Origin: Frondihabitans sp. PAMC 28766 | GTDB lineage: Bacteria; Actinomycetota; Actinomycetes; Actinomycetales; Microbacteriaceae | Assembly: GCF_001577365.1 (NCBI RefSeq) | Contig: NZ_CP014513.1 | Location: 62,001 to 126,000, forward strand | Length of the DNA stretch: 64,000 nucleotides | Direction of reading: 5' to 3' | Shown: positions 24,935 to 32,921 of the stretch, one piece after another | Layout: each line of letters begins with the position of its first letter | Position numbering within the stretch: the stretch's first letter is position 1 | The notes under the pieces: generated by a model | The model's database searches: none | What the model was told of the DNA's origin: nothing | What the model saw: the letters and a program-made list of their open reading frames with translations, nothing else | Made by a program: the position numbers and the translations under genes

Positions 24935-25390
24935 ATGGAGGTCACCGCCTTTCTGGCCGACTCGGCCGAGACGGTCAACGGCAAGATCTACGCGATGGGC
25001 ATCGGCTGGGATCTGCTCGTGTCGCAGTCGTTCCCGTTCGCCTTCCCCCGCGTCGCGCTCGGCATCATGATCCACGTCGGCTGGACCGACACCGACGCCC
25101 CGCACGAGTTGCGGGTGCACCTCGAGACCGAGGACGGCGCGCTGGTGCCCCTGACGCAACCCGACCCCCGCGACCCAGAGGGCGCGGTCACGACCGAGTG
25201 GGGTTCGACGTTCTCGGTCGGGCGCCCGCCCGCGCTCAGCCCGGGGTCCGACCAGATCGTGCCGTTCTCACTGAACGTGAACGACCTGGTCTTTCCCGGC
25301 CCGGGCGGCTACTCGTGGGTGATCTCGATCGACGGCGAGGTGACGACGCACCTGCCGTTGAAGGTCGCGCTCGTGCCGACCGCGGCGTGA
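24935..25390 (+). CDS. DUF6941-like conserved protein
   Basis: A 151-residue, beta-rich soluble protein. It begins EVTAFLADSAETVNGKIYAM and contains the blocks GIGWDLL, FAFPRVALGIMIHVGW and YSWVISIDGEVTTHLPLKV, which recur in actinobacterial proteins of the DUF6941 type. No catalytic motif is seen and no function is known. An AGGGGA site eight bases before the ATG supports the start. It is downstream of the Nudix gene by 39 bases and is convergent with the next gene. Confidence 0.72.
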   Translation: MEVTAFLADSAETVNGKIYAMGIGWDLLVSQSFPFAFPRVALGIMIHVGWTDTDAPHELRVHLETEDGALVPLTQPDPRDPEGAVTTEWGSTFSVGRPPALSPGSDQIVPFSLNVNDLVFPGPGGYSWVISIDGEVTTHLPLKVALVPTAA

Positions 25391-25400
25391 GGTCGCCGGT

Positions 25401-25739
25401 CTAGAACTCGAGATCCTGCCCGCCGATTTCAGCCGCCGACGGTTGGTCGGACGCCCTCGCCTGCGGGTTCGCGAGCCTCGCCGACTCGGCCTCGAACAGG
25501 TCGACGAGCTGCTGGTCGACGATCTCGTCGAACGAACTCGACTCGTCTTCGGCGACCATCTGGCTGGCCGGCCCGAGCAAGAAGCTCGCGTGCCCCACCG
25601 ACCCGTCGTCGCGGCGGACGGGGATGTCGACCGTGGCCGACGAGCCCCTCCGGGCCAGCGCCGAGGCGTAGCGCAGCAGGCTCTGGGCGATTGCGGTGCC
25701 GGTGAGAAGGGACTCGTCGACATAGTGGATGCGTTCCAT
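25401..25739 (-). CDS. Hypothetical 112-residue protein
   Basis: I do not recognise the family. The product starts MERIHYVDESLLTGTAIAQS, with a helix-strand arrangement (LLRYASALARRGSSATVDIP, then VGHASFLLGPASQM) reminiscent of small stress-response or flagellar-independent regulators, but no motif is decisive. The C-terminal third is acidic and disordered. The ATG at 25739 is preferred to the frame extension, which lacks a ribosome site. It is convergent with the DUF6941-like gene and divergent from the next small gene. Confidence 0.65.
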   Translation of the reverse strand: MERIHYVDESLLTGTAIAQSLLRYASALARRGSSATVDIPVRRDDGSVGHASFLLGPASQMVAEDESSSFDEIVDQQLVDLFEAESARLANPQARASDQPSAAEIGGQDLEF

Positions 25740-25930
25740 ACGTCCAGGCGTACCTTCCCGCCGGGTGGGCCGCCGCAATTGTCAGGGGATACTCGCCCGG
25801 TTGTACCCCCTCGTCGGCTCCTGATAGCCGATACTCGCCCACGAACACGGTTGTCAAGGGGTGACCGCCGCCCTTTGCGTCAGGTCGGTGTCGAGTGGTT
25901 GGATTCTGCCGGAAGAGAGGAGCGACAACC

Positions 25931-26215
25931 ATGGGCCCCGACAGCCATTACCACCGCCAGCCCGGTGTCTCGCCGGTGCGCATCAGCGTCTACCCGAAAC
26001 GCCGCCTCTCCGATCTGCCGGAGGGCCTTCGCTCGATCCCCGCGCCGCGACCGCTCGAGCTGCCTCGCGACTACAGCGCGGCCTACGTCGACTTCTTCCG
26101 CCACGGGACGCTGTCGCCGATGACCTCGTTCAGCCACGTCGTCGACGACCCCGCCGCGGGGTCGATGCTCGATGCACCGGAGGATGCCGAGGCGGGCCTC
26201 GCCGAAGGCGCCTGA
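25931..26215 (+). CDS. Hypothetical 94-residue protein
   Basis: Not recognised. It begins MGPDSHYHRQPGVSPVRISV and continues with a basic, Pro-rich stretch (YPKRRLSDLPEGLRSIPAPR), then RDYSAAYVDFFRHGTLSPMT and an acidic end. There is no membrane segment. A good ribosome site (AGGAG, eight bases before the ATG) and even codon use support a real gene. Confidence 0.6.
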   Translation: MGPDSHYHRQPGVSPVRISVYPKRRLSDLPEGLRSIPAPRPLELPRDYSAAYVDFFRHGTLSPMTSFSHVVDDPAAGSMLDAPEDAEAGLAEGA

Positions 26216-26230
26216 ACCCGGAAGGCGGCG

Positions 26231-26323
26231 ATGCTGGTCGAACGATCGGTCGGCCTCGCCGCCGGCATCCTGCTCGTCATCGCCGGGCTGGTCATGGGGC
26301 GTCTCGCGCGGAGGCCACGGTGA
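26231..26323 (+). CDS. Possible 30-residue single-helix membrane peptide
   Basis: ATG at 26231 opens a 30-codon frame: MLVERSVGLAAGILLVIAGL is a hydrophobic helix and a basic RLARRPR tail follows, as in small actinobacterial membrane peptides. GAAGG lies six bases upstream, and the frame starts 15 bases after the previous stop. It is short, so chance cannot be excluded. Confidence 0.4.
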   Translation: MLVERSVGLAAGILLVIAGLVMGRLARRPR

Positions 26324-26411
26324 GCCGCCGCTCCGAAGGCCGCGAGGCGCGGCGGCAGCCGCTGCGGCTGTGATCCGGCTGGCTTCGCAGCGCGCCGGGT
26401 ACCATTCCGGC

Positions 26412-26894
26412 ATGAGCTCGCAGCGCATCCCCGCCGTCACCGAGAGCACGCCGCAGTGCTCGATCGAGCGTAGCGTCGACGTGCTGGGCGACCGCTGGAG
26501 CTTTCTGCTGCTGCGCGAGACGATCCTCTACCGGCACACGCGATTCAGCGAGTTCCAGAAGGGCCTCGGCATCGCGACCAACGTGCTGGCCTCCCGCCTC
26601 GACACGCTCGTCGACGCGGGCATCCTGCGACGTGTCGACTATCAGGATCCCGGCTCCCGCACCCGGCCCCGCTACGAGCCCACTGCTGCCGGCGAAGACC
26701 TGCGCGTGGTGCTGGCCGCGCTGCAGCAGTGGGGCGACGAGCACCTCCCCCGGCACGACGGCCCCACGATGCTGCGCCGCACCGCCCACGACGGGTCGCC
26801 CGTGTCGGTCGGCTTCGTCGACGGGAGCGGCCGCGCCCTCGCCTCGCAGGACGTGCGGATCGTGCCGGCGCGCGGTGCTGCGTCCGTAGCCTGA
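26412..26894 (+). CDS. HxlR family transcriptional regulator
   Basis: A 160-residue winged-helix regulator. The signature CSIERSVDVLGDRWSFLLLR, with the single conserved cysteine near residue 16, and TRFSEFQKGLGIATNVLASR with the wing LRRVDYQDPGSRTRPRYEPT, defines the HxlR/DUF24 family. Many members sense electrophiles or oxidants through that cysteine. A C-terminal extension of about 45 residues follows the core. The ATG at 26412 is six bases after TACCAT, which suggests a leaderless message. No enzyme gene lies next to it, so its target is unclear. Confidence 0.9.
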   Translation: MSSQRIPAVTESTPQCSIERSVDVLGDRWSFLLLRETILYRHTRFSEFQKGLGIATNVLASRLDTLVDAGILRRVDYQDPGSRTRPRYEPTAAGEDLRVVLAALQQWGDEHLPRHDGPTMLRRTAHDGSPVSVGFVDGSGRALASQDVRIVPARGAASVA

Positions 26895-27024
26895 TCGCCC
26901 CGGCGCCGGCACTCGACGCCGGCGTCACCCACACGGGCGGCACCCGCACTGGGGTGCGGGTCGCACCACTCCGCCGGGGTGTGCACCCCGAACCATTGAC
27001 GCGAGTTCCCTAGCTCGTTTGCCA

Positions 27025-27057
27025 GGGGCGGTCGCTGTGATCGCGACCGCCCCTTTT
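27025..27057 (+). terminator. Rho-independent terminator
   Basis: GGGGCGGTCGC (27025-27035) pairs perfectly with GCGACCGCCCC (27043-27053) around a seven-base loop, and TTTT follows at once. It is 130 bases past the HxlR stop. The interval 26895-27024 holds two more hairpins (ACCCGCAC/GTGCGGGT and CGGGGTG/CACCCCG) but no gene that I can support. Confidence 0.8.
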
Positions 27058-27092
27058 CTCCTTCTGTCCCCGCGCGCGCCACCCACCCCGAA

Positions 27093-27647
27093 TCAGTGCG
27101 AGCGGAGCCCGTCGACGAGAAGATCGAGCATCCGACCGGCCTGATCCCGGTCGGATGCCTCGGCAGTCGCCAAGAAGACCCCGATCAGACTGACCACGAC
27201 GTCGTCGGCCGCGATGTCGTCGCGCAGCAGCCCCGCGTCCGCGCCGCGGTCGAGCAGCAGGGCGACCGTCGCCCGCACCCGCTGTCGCGTCTCGCCGGCG
27301 CCGGCGAGGCCCGCGTTCAGCAGCACCCGCAGAGTCTCGGCCATGCCGCGCTTCGCCTGCACGAAGTCGCCGTAGCGGTCCATCCACACCCGCAGCGCCC
27401 GATCGGGCCGCATTCGCTCGAGCAGGGGCGCTGCGCTCGCGCAGACCGCCGCGAGCTCGGTGCGGTACACCTCTTCGACGAGCGCCTCGCGCGTCGGGAA
27501 GTGGCGGTAGAGGGTGCCGATGCCGAGCCCGGCCGCCCGGGCGACGGCCTCTAGCGAGACGGGCGACGGGCCCGTGTGGCCGGCGAAGGCGTCGCGGGCG
27601 GACTCGAGCAGCAGTTCGCGGTTGCGCTGGGCGTCTCTGCGGGGCAC
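27093..27647 (-). CDS. TetR/AcrR family regulator
   Basis: A 184-residue regulator. The helix-turn-helix is SPVSLEAVARAAGLGIGTLY followed by RHFPTREALVEEVYRTEL, a standard TetR start of the type that controls oxidoreductases; the C-terminal domain (SBP-like TetR_C) spans residues 85-184. I start at the GTG before PRRDAQRNRELLL, because the upstream in-frame ATG at about 27705 lies beyond both operator palindromes. It is divergent from an aldo/keto reductase gene, and two palindromes of the same sequence sit between them, so it should repress both (inference). Confidence 0.87.
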   Translation of the reverse strand: MPRRDAQRNRELLLESARDAFAGHTGPSPVSLEAVARAAGLGIGTLYRHFPTREALVEEVYRTELAAVCASAAPLLERMRPDRALRVWMDRYGDFVQAKRGMAETLRVLLNAGLAGAGETRQRVRATVALLLDRGADAGLLRDDIAADDVVVSLIGVFLATAEASDRDQAGRMLDLLVDGLRSH

Positions 27648-27651
27648 GATA

Positions 27652-27701
27652 CGGAGGCACCTCCGGTTTCTGATAGAGTCAATGAAACGGAGGTTCCTCC
27701 G
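27652..27701. promoter_or_regulatory. Two TetR operators between regulator and aldo/keto reductase
   Basis: CGGAGG-CA-CCTCCG (27652-27665) and CGGAGG-TT-CCTCCG (27688-27701) are perfect palindromes with centres 36 bases apart. The first begins five bases upstream of the TetR GTG. Each is flanked on the inner side by GAAAC/GTTTC, so the extended sites also match. Confidence 0.85.
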
Positions 27702-27752
27702 CATCGATTCGATTCTGCCATGCACGCAGCACACGCACGAACGGAGAAGTCC

Positions 27753-28658
27753 ATGACCAGCAACGACCACCCCACCCCCGGCGGCACCTTCCCTCTGGGC
27801 GACCAGACCGTCGCGCGCATCGGCTACGGCACGATGCAACTCGCCGAGCGCCCCGGGCGGCCGCCCGTCACGGGCGACGAGGCCGTCGCGATCCTCCGGC
27901 ACGCTGTCGAGCTCGGTATCACGCACTTCGACACGGCCGAGTTCTACGGCGAGGGCACGGCCAACGGGTTCCTCCGCGAGGCTCTGCGTCCGTTCGACGG
28001 CATCGTGCTCGCGACGAAGGTCGGCGCGCGGCGCGACCCGAGCGCGACGCCATCGCTGGTCGCAGCCCAGAAGCCGCACGAGCTGCGCGAGCAGGTCGAG
28101 CAGAACCTCAGCACTCTCGGGGCCGAACGCCTCGACGTCGTCAACCTCCGCCGGGCAGACGCACAACCCGGAATCATCGCCACCGGCGATCAGGTCGTGC
28201 CGCTCGACGATCAGCTCGCCGAGCTCGCCGCGCTGCGAGACGAGAGCAAGATCGGCGCGATCGGGCTCAGCAACGTCAGCATTGATCAGCTGCGGCAGGC
28301 ACTGCCGGTCGGTATCGCGTGCGTCCAGAACGCGTACAACCTCGTCGAGCGCTCGGCCGAGGCCGTCCTCGACCTCTGCGCCGCCAACGGTGTCGCCTGG
28401 GTCCCGTTCTTCCCTCTCGGCTCCGGCTTTCCCGGCGTGCCCAAGGTCACCGACGAGCCCGTCGTTCGCGACACCGCCGCACGCCTCGGCGCGACCCCGT
28501 CGCAGGTCGGCCTCGCGTGGCTGCTCGCGCACTCGCCGAACACCCTCATCATCTCGGGCACGTCGAGCGCCGACCACCTCGACGAGAACGCCGCCGCAGG
28601 CGATCTCATCCTCGACGGCGAGTCGATGGCGGCTCTCGACGCCCTCGTGCGGCCGTAG
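27753..28658 (+). CDS. Aldo/keto reductase
   Basis: A 301-residue NADPH-dependent TIM-barrel oxidoreductase. Catalytic Asp and Tyr are in FDTAEFYGEG, and Lys is in LATKVGARR. Where most AKRs have a histidine (VyLHRpD), this one reads VVNLRRAD, an Arg substitution known in one AKR branch and likely to narrow the substrate range. Cofactor contacts are in IGAIGLSNVS and LIISGTSSADHLDEN. A GGAG site precedes the ATG at 27753. Divergent control by the adjacent TetR through two palindromes suggests induction by a carbonyl compound or oxidant (inference). Confidence 0.9.
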   Translation: MTSNDHPTPGGTFPLGDQTVARIGYGTMQLAERPGRPPVTGDEAVAILRHAVELGITHFDTAEFYGEGTANGFLREALRPFDGIVLATKVGARRDPSATPSLVAAQKPHELREQVEQNLSTLGAERLDVVNLRRADAQPGIIATGDQVVPLDDQLAELAALRDESKIGAIGLSNVSIDQLRQALPVGIACVQNAYNLVERSAEAVLDLCAANGVAWVPFFPLGSGFPGVPKVTDEPVVRDTAARLGATPSQVGLAWLLAHSPNTLIISGTSSADHLDENAAAGDLILDGESMAALDALVRP

Positions 28659-28741
28659 CCACCCGCAGACGCGCGCAAGACGGCTTTCGCCCCGTTCGGG
28701 GCATGTCGGTCAAAAGGAGGACCTGCCAAGATCGAGAGGTC

Positions 28742-29614
28742 ATGCGCCTCACTATTCCCACCAGCCTCATCCGTCTCGCGAAACCGCTGCTCCGCGTGCA
28801 CCTCGGGCTGTACCGCCGCGAGGTGGCAAGCGCGCCCTACCCCGTCGACGAGCCGGAATACGAGGTGGCCGGCACCGACCCCGACCGGCTCGCCTTCATC
28901 GGCAGCATCGCGGTCTCCGGCTTCGGGGTGCTACGGCACGGCATGAAGACGTCGAGCCAGGTGGCCCAGCGAGTGGCGGCAGCGAGGCTGCGAGGCTGCA
29001 CCTGGAGCGAGGTGACGAGCCCCACGCTCACCGCGAGCAACACGATGCGCGAGAAGACGCTGGTGCCCCAGGGCACCCGAGCCGCCGTGATCCTGCTCGG
29101 AATCACCGATGTCCTGCTCGGCACCGCACCCTGCGAATGGGCGAGGGATCTCGACGCCGTCGTCGAGCGGATCCGCGACGAATCCGGCGTCGAGACGGCG
29201 ATCGTGCTCGCCGGAGTGCCGCCGATGACCGAGTTCCGGGCGATCCCGCCGGTCGCCGCGCGACTTCTGACACGCCAGATCGACGCCCTGAACACCGCGA
29301 CCGCAGCGTTCGCCTGCGATCGCGCGGGCGTGACCTACGTGCCGTTCCCCGTCTGGGACGTCGGCGCGCTCTTCATCCAGGACGCCCTCTCGTGGGCGAC
29401 GATGCACCGCCTCTGGGCGAAGGCGATCGCGCCCGCCGTGATCGAGCACCTCGAGGGTGCACCGGCGACCGCCGCCACCACCGGCGCTTCTGCCGGCGCC
29501 TCCACCGTCCGCTCTGCCGGTGGCTCCACCGGCGCTTCTGCTGGCGCCTCCACCGTCCGCTCTGCCGGTGCCCCGGCCGGCGCCTCGGTCTCGGCGCGAG
29601 CCGCGGCTCGCTGA
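28742..29614 (+). CDS. SGNH/GDSL-like hydrolase with repetitive C-terminal tail
   Basis: A protein of about 290 residues. It fits the SGNH pattern loosely: FIGSIAVSGFGVLRHGM takes the place of the GDS block, VILLGITDVLLG that of the GxND block, and FPVWDVGALF is near the end of the fold. The nucleophile position is therefore degenerate and activity is doubtful. The last 45 residues are a Ser/Ala/Thr tail (STVRSAGGSTGASAGASTVR) encoded by two 48-base tandem copies (29483-29530 and 29531-29578). Start uncertain: ATG 28742 has AGAGG only two bases upstream, ATG 28703 is also in frame, and a strong AGGAGG at 28715-28720 fits neither well. It faces the kinase gene. Confidence 0.65.
   Translation: MRLTIPTSLIRLAKPLLRVHLGLYRREVASAPYPVDEPEYEVAGTDPDRLAFIGSIAVSGFGVLRHGMKTSSQVAQRVAAARLRGCTWSEVTSPTLTASNTMREKTLVPQGTRAAVILLGITDVLLGTAPCEWARDLDAVVERIRDESGVETAIVLAGVPPMTEFRAIPPVAARLLTRQIDALNTATAAFACDRAGVTYVPFPVWDVGALFIQDALSWATMHRLWAKAIAPAVIEHLEGAPATAATTGASAGASTVRSAGGSTGASAGASTVRSAGAPAGASVSARAAAR
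29483..29578 (+). repeat. Two tandem 48-bp repeats in a coding region
   Basis: Two copies of a 48-base unit beginning GGCGCTTCTG encode Gly-Ala-Ser-Ala-Gly-Ala-Ser-Thr-Val-Arg-Ser-Ala repeats at the C-terminus of the SGNH-like protein. They differ at a few bases, so the duplication is not brand new. Confidence 0.8.
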
Positions 29615-29668
29615 ACTTCAGCTTCCGGCAGCGACGAACCACCTCGGGCCACCGCCGGCACTCGACGG

Positions 29669-31060
29669 TCAGCGCGCCGTGCGCTCCGCCGACGGGCGCG
29701 CGAGGTTGCCGGTCGTGACCCGCAGCGTCTCCTGCCGCAGCTCCAGCTGCCCGGCGACGAGCGCCGCCAGATCCTCGAGGTTCGCGAGGTCGTCGGGTGA
29801 CGCGTGGCCGGCGACGAAGTCGATCACCGAGAGCGTGCCCATGGCGCGGCCGTCGTGCCGAACGATCGGCACGCCGACATAGAAGCGCAGCCCGAGAGGG
29901 CCGGTGACGAGAGGGTCGTTCTTGACCCGGCTGTCGATCCTGCCGTCTTCGATCACCACGGCCTCGGAGTGGCCACCCATCACGGGCGCGAGTGCGAACC
30001 GCTCGGCGAAGGCGCTGAGGCCGGGGCGTAGGTGCGACCGGAACCAGGTGCGGTCGTCGTCGACCACGCTGATCACCGACATCGGGGCCGAGAACAGCCG
30101 CGCGGCCATGGCCGTGACCCGGTCGAGCGACTGGGCGGGCACAGTGTCGAGGAGCGGCGACGTCGCGGGCGACTCTGCGGCCGACCGGCCGGACGACGGC
30201 ACGAACACCTCGTGCGAGTCGCGGTGCCTCGAGCTCTCGGCGATCACCGCCTGGCGCAGCAGCGTGACGAGCTCGACACCGACAGGCCGGGCGGCAGGAT
30301 CACGATGGGTCATCAGGGTGAGCAGCTCGCGCCACTGATCCGTCAGCTCGGCCGGCACGACGGGGTCGCGCGACAGCCGTGCCACCGCCGACTCCACGAG
30401 CGAGCCGCCGAATTCGAGGTGGTGCGTGAAGCACTGCAGCAGCACGAGGCCCAGCGAGTAGACGTCGCTCGCCGGCCCGACCGTGCCGCCCATCGCCTGC
30501 TCGGGGCTGAGATACGCGGCCGTCCCCGTGGTCACGCCCTCGGCGGTCAGCCGCTCGACGTCGTCGCTCAGCGCGATGCCGAAGTCGGTGAGGCGGGCAC
30601 GGGCCCGCGGCGACTCGGCGCCGTAGTCGACGAGCAGGATGTTCGACGGTTTGATGTCGCGGTGCACCACACCGTGCTGCTGGATGTAGTCGAGCGCCTC
30701 GGCCATGTCGTAGCCGATCTCGGCGATGTGGCGGGCCGAGATGGGCTCGCCGGCGAAGCGGTCCTGGAGGTTCTGGCCGGTGATCAGCGGCATCACGAGG
30801 TAGCGGTCGGGCCCGTCGACGCCCGCGTCGAGGAGGGTGACGATGCTGTGGTGCTCGAGCGATGCCAGCACTCCGAGCTCGGCCTCCTGGCGCGCCGGGT
30901 CGACGGTGTTCGCGTGGAAGACCTTGACCGCCACCTGGCGGCCGAGCTGCTCGTCGACCGCCCGGAAGACCGTGGACATGCCACCTCGGCCCACGGGCTC
31001 TTCGAGGCGATAGCGCCCGGACAGGGTTCGACCCACGTCTTCTCCTCCGGCGCCTGGCAT
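29669..31060 (-). CDS. Serine/threonine protein kinase with C-terminal GAF domain
   Basis: A 463-residue soluble kinase. The kinase domain has the glycine loop GRGGMSTVFRAVDE, the lysine in QVAVKVF, HRDIKPSNILL, DFGIALS, and SPEQAMGG in place of APE. After about residue 290 there is a GAF domain: SPLLDTVPAQSLDRVTAMAA, VISVVDDDRTWFRS, LRFYVGVPIVRHDGRAMGTL, the usual small-molecule or redox-sensing fold. Unlike PknA/PknB-type receptors, it has no transmembrane helix, so it is a cytosolic sensor kinase. The ATG at 31060 has a GAGG site. The upstream 205 bases contain an 18-base palindrome (31145-31162, GACGGCCGG/CCGGCCGTC) and repeats of CCCGTGGTTC but no other gene. Confidence 0.9.
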   Translation of the reverse strand: MPGAGGEDVGRTLSGRYRLEEPVGRGGMSTVFRAVDEQLGRQVAVKVFHANTVDPARQEAELGVLASLEHHSIVTLLDAGVDGPDRYLVMPLITGQNLQDRFAGEPISARHIAEIGYDMAEALDYIQQHGVVHRDIKPSNILLVDYGAESPRARARLTDFGIALSDDVERLTAEGVTTGTAAYLSPEQAMGGTVGPASDVYSLGLVLLQCFTHHLEFGGSLVESAVARLSRDPVVPAELTDQWRELLTLMTHRDPAARPVGVELVTLLRQAVIAESSRHRDSHEVFVPSSGRSAAESPATSPLLDTVPAQSLDRVTAMAARLFSAPMSVISVVDDDRTWFRSHLRPGLSAFAERFALAPVMGGHSEAVVIEDGRIDSRVKNDPLVTGPLGLRFYVGVPIVRHDGRAMGTLSVIDFVAGHASPDDLANLEDLAALVAGQLELRQETLRVTTGNLARPSAERTAR

Positions 31061-31266
31061 TCGAACCTCGACCGTATCGGGCGGCACGCCGCGGTGCCCG
31101 CCCCCGATCAGGGGGCAGACAGCGGAGGGCGCGTGCCCTCGGTCGACGGCCGGCCGGCCGTCAGCCCGTCGAACCACGCGATCCCGTCCACACCACCAAA
31201 TCCCGTGGTTCCATCCGATGCCCGTGGTTCGTCATCGCCGGCGGCCCGCGCACGCCCCACCCGAAT

Positions 31267-32223
31267 CTACGGCGGACGCAGGAGCGGCACCCCCGCGCGG
31301 CGAAAGATCGAAGCGAGCCGACGCGGTTGCTCGAGGTCGCGCCAGACGCACCTCCCGAAACCGTTCACGTCCGGGCAGGCTCGGAGGCGGTCCTCTCGCA
31401 GCTTCTCGGCGAAAACCACGTCCGCTGGAGTCCTCCCGTTCAGGTAGCGGGCCTGCGAATACTTCACGAAGCCGTCGAACTCGACAACGATGCCCTGCTC
31501 TTCGAACCAGAAGTCGACATCACCGATGACGCCGTCGGCATCGGCGAAAGGGCGCTGCAACACCGGCTTCGGCGCCCCCAGGCGATGCGCCAGCACTCGA
31601 GCCCAGGACTCCCCCGGTGATTGGGCGTCGCCGTCGGCGAAGTCCAGGCTCGCTGCGGCCGCAGCTCGGGCCCGGGCTCGAGGCCGGGCCTCGAGCTGCA
31701 CGCCAATGGTCTCTCGGTCGGCGAGTTCGCAATGCAGCACGTAGTCCAGAACGACGACCGCGTCAGGCATCGGCAGCGCCAGCGCGAGGTCGGCCGCAGT
31801 TCGGGCCATCGAGGTGACGCGGACGCCCTCCACCATCACGACGTCTTCATTCGGCAGAGGCCCGGCATGTTTAGCCACCCCATTCCAGGCCTGCGAAGTC
31901 GTGCGCGCAGGGTCGGTGACGTGAACCCTGTCCGGCGGGGGCCCCAGGCTGGGCAGGCGGTGGATGGCGGCTGCCGAGCCGTGCGAGACGACAACGCGTG
32001 GAGACAGACGCGGCAGTGCCGCGTGTACGCGAAGGACGTGGCCCTGGCGACGATCCAGCCCGGTGAGGTCGGTCGCCGCGACGTAACCGCCGGTGTGAAC
32101 ACGGACGAGCTCTCCGCGCAGACATCGGTCGGGCAGCGCGCGAGTGAAGCGCGTGTCGAGAGCGCTCGGGCGGAGCACCGGAGGCCGGGAGGGCGAGAAC
32201 GGAAGAAGCGAGTCGTCTTGCAT
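31267..32223 (-). CDS. AbiEi-like/DUF559 protein
   Basis: A 318-residue protein of a type common in Microbacteriaceae. The N-terminal part resembles the AbiEi-type winged-helix region (LRGELVRVHTGGYVAATDL, VVSHGSAAAIHRLPSLGPPP, RVTSMARTAADLALALPMPD). The C-terminal 110 residues are a DUF559, restriction-endonuclease-like fold with GDVDFWFEEQGIVVEFDGF, the D-x-E-x-D pattern of Vsr-like nucleases, followed by Lys in VKY. These proteins are annotated as type IV antitoxins, but no AbiEii toxin gene is adjacent. The start at ATG 32223 has AGGA eight bases upstream. Confidence 0.8.
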   Translation of the reverse strand: MQDDSLLPFSPSRPPVLRPSALDTRFTRALPDRCLRGELVRVHTGGYVAATDLTGLDRRQGHVLRVHAALPRLSPRVVVSHGSAAAIHRLPSLGPPPDRVHVTDPARTTSQAWNGVAKHAGPLPNEDVVMVEGVRVTSMARTAADLALALPMPDAVVVLDYVLHCELADRETIGVQLEARPRARARAAAAASLDFADGDAQSPGESWARVLAHRLGAPKPVLQRPFADADGVIGDVDFWFEEQGIVVEFDGFVKYSQARYLNGRTPADVVFAEKLREDRLRACPDVNGFGRCVWRDLEQPRRLASIFRRAGVPLLRPP

Positions 32224-32274
32224 GCTTGTGATCCTGATGCGTTCTCGAGGTGCTGAAGGATGATGATGCCGATC

Positions 32275-32299
32275 TGTGGACAACGCGCGACCATCCACA
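32275..32299. promoter_or_regulatory. Inverted pair of DnaA-box-like sequences
   Basis: TGTGGACAA (32275-32283, reverse of TTGTCCACA) and CCATCCACA (32291-32299) both match the high-GC actinobacterial DnaA-box consensus and face each other seven bases apart, in the 240-base gap between the AbiEi-like and MarR genes. The pair could titrate DnaA or regulate the neighbours, or be chance. Confidence 0.35.
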
Positions 32300-32464
32300 G
32301 GCGTACGCGGACAAGACGCTTACGACGCGGGGGCACGAGTCGGTCGCGCCACGCGATTCGGATCGCGCCACCGCAATCGTCGGCGCGAAGGGGATCGCGT
32401 GGTTCGACTGAGCTCGACGGCCTGGCCCCGCTTCGAGCCGGGAGGCCCGGGCTACGCTGAAGCC

Positions 32465-32914
32465 ATGACAGACGGCGGGCGCGCAGACGACGCACCCGAC
32501 ATGGCGAGCTGGCCGACCGGGCGCCTCCTGTCGATGGCCTCGCGGCTCGTCGAGCACACCTGGATCGAGCGCCTCGCCGAGGTCGGTCTCACCCACGCCG
32601 GCCTGATCGCCCTCGACCTGCTGCAGCCCGGCACCACCTCGCAGCGCGAGCTCGCCGGCCGCGCTCGCGTGCAGGAGCAGACCATGTCGCGCACCCTCGA
32701 GCGGCTCGAGCGCGACGGGCTGGTGAGTCGGGCGCAGGATCCGGCGGATCGCCGCCGCACGCTGGTCGCGACCACTCCCGCCGGCACGTCGGCATGGGCC
32801 GAGGCGCGCACTCTCGAAGCCGAGGTGTTCCCGTCCATCGCCGACCCCGACGCCTTCAAGGGCGAGCTGCTCGCCGTCATCCGGGGCCTGTCGGCCGAGC
32901 GTTGGCCCCGCTGA
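32465..32914 (+). CDS. MarR family transcriptional regulator
   Basis: A 149-residue winged-helix regulator. The recognition region is TTSQRELAGRARVQEQTMSR followed by TLERLERDGLVSRAQDPADR and the wing RRRTLVATTPAGTSAW, the standard MarR signature. The ATG at 32465 is six bases after TACGCT, consistent with a leaderless message. No obvious partner enzyme is adjacent; it is convergent with the IclR gene, with seven bases between the stops. Confidence 0.88.
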   Translation: MTDGGRADDAPDMASWPTGRLLSMASRLVEHTWIERLAEVGLTHAGLIALDLLQPGTTSQRELAGRARVQEQTMSRTLERLERDGLVSRAQDPADRRRTLVATTPAGTSAWAEARTLEAEVFPSIADPDAFKGELLAVIRGLSAERWPR

Positions 32915-32921
32915 CAACCGG

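Noticed and set aside
29483..29578. CRISPR-like direct repeats
   Set aside because: The two 48-bp units are contiguous, without spacers, and code in frame; no cas gene is present.
29335..29661. A minus-strand frame with PAEAPVE-type repeats, resembling a repeat protein
   Set aside because: It is the complement of the 48-bp repeat in the SGNH-like gene and has no start signal.
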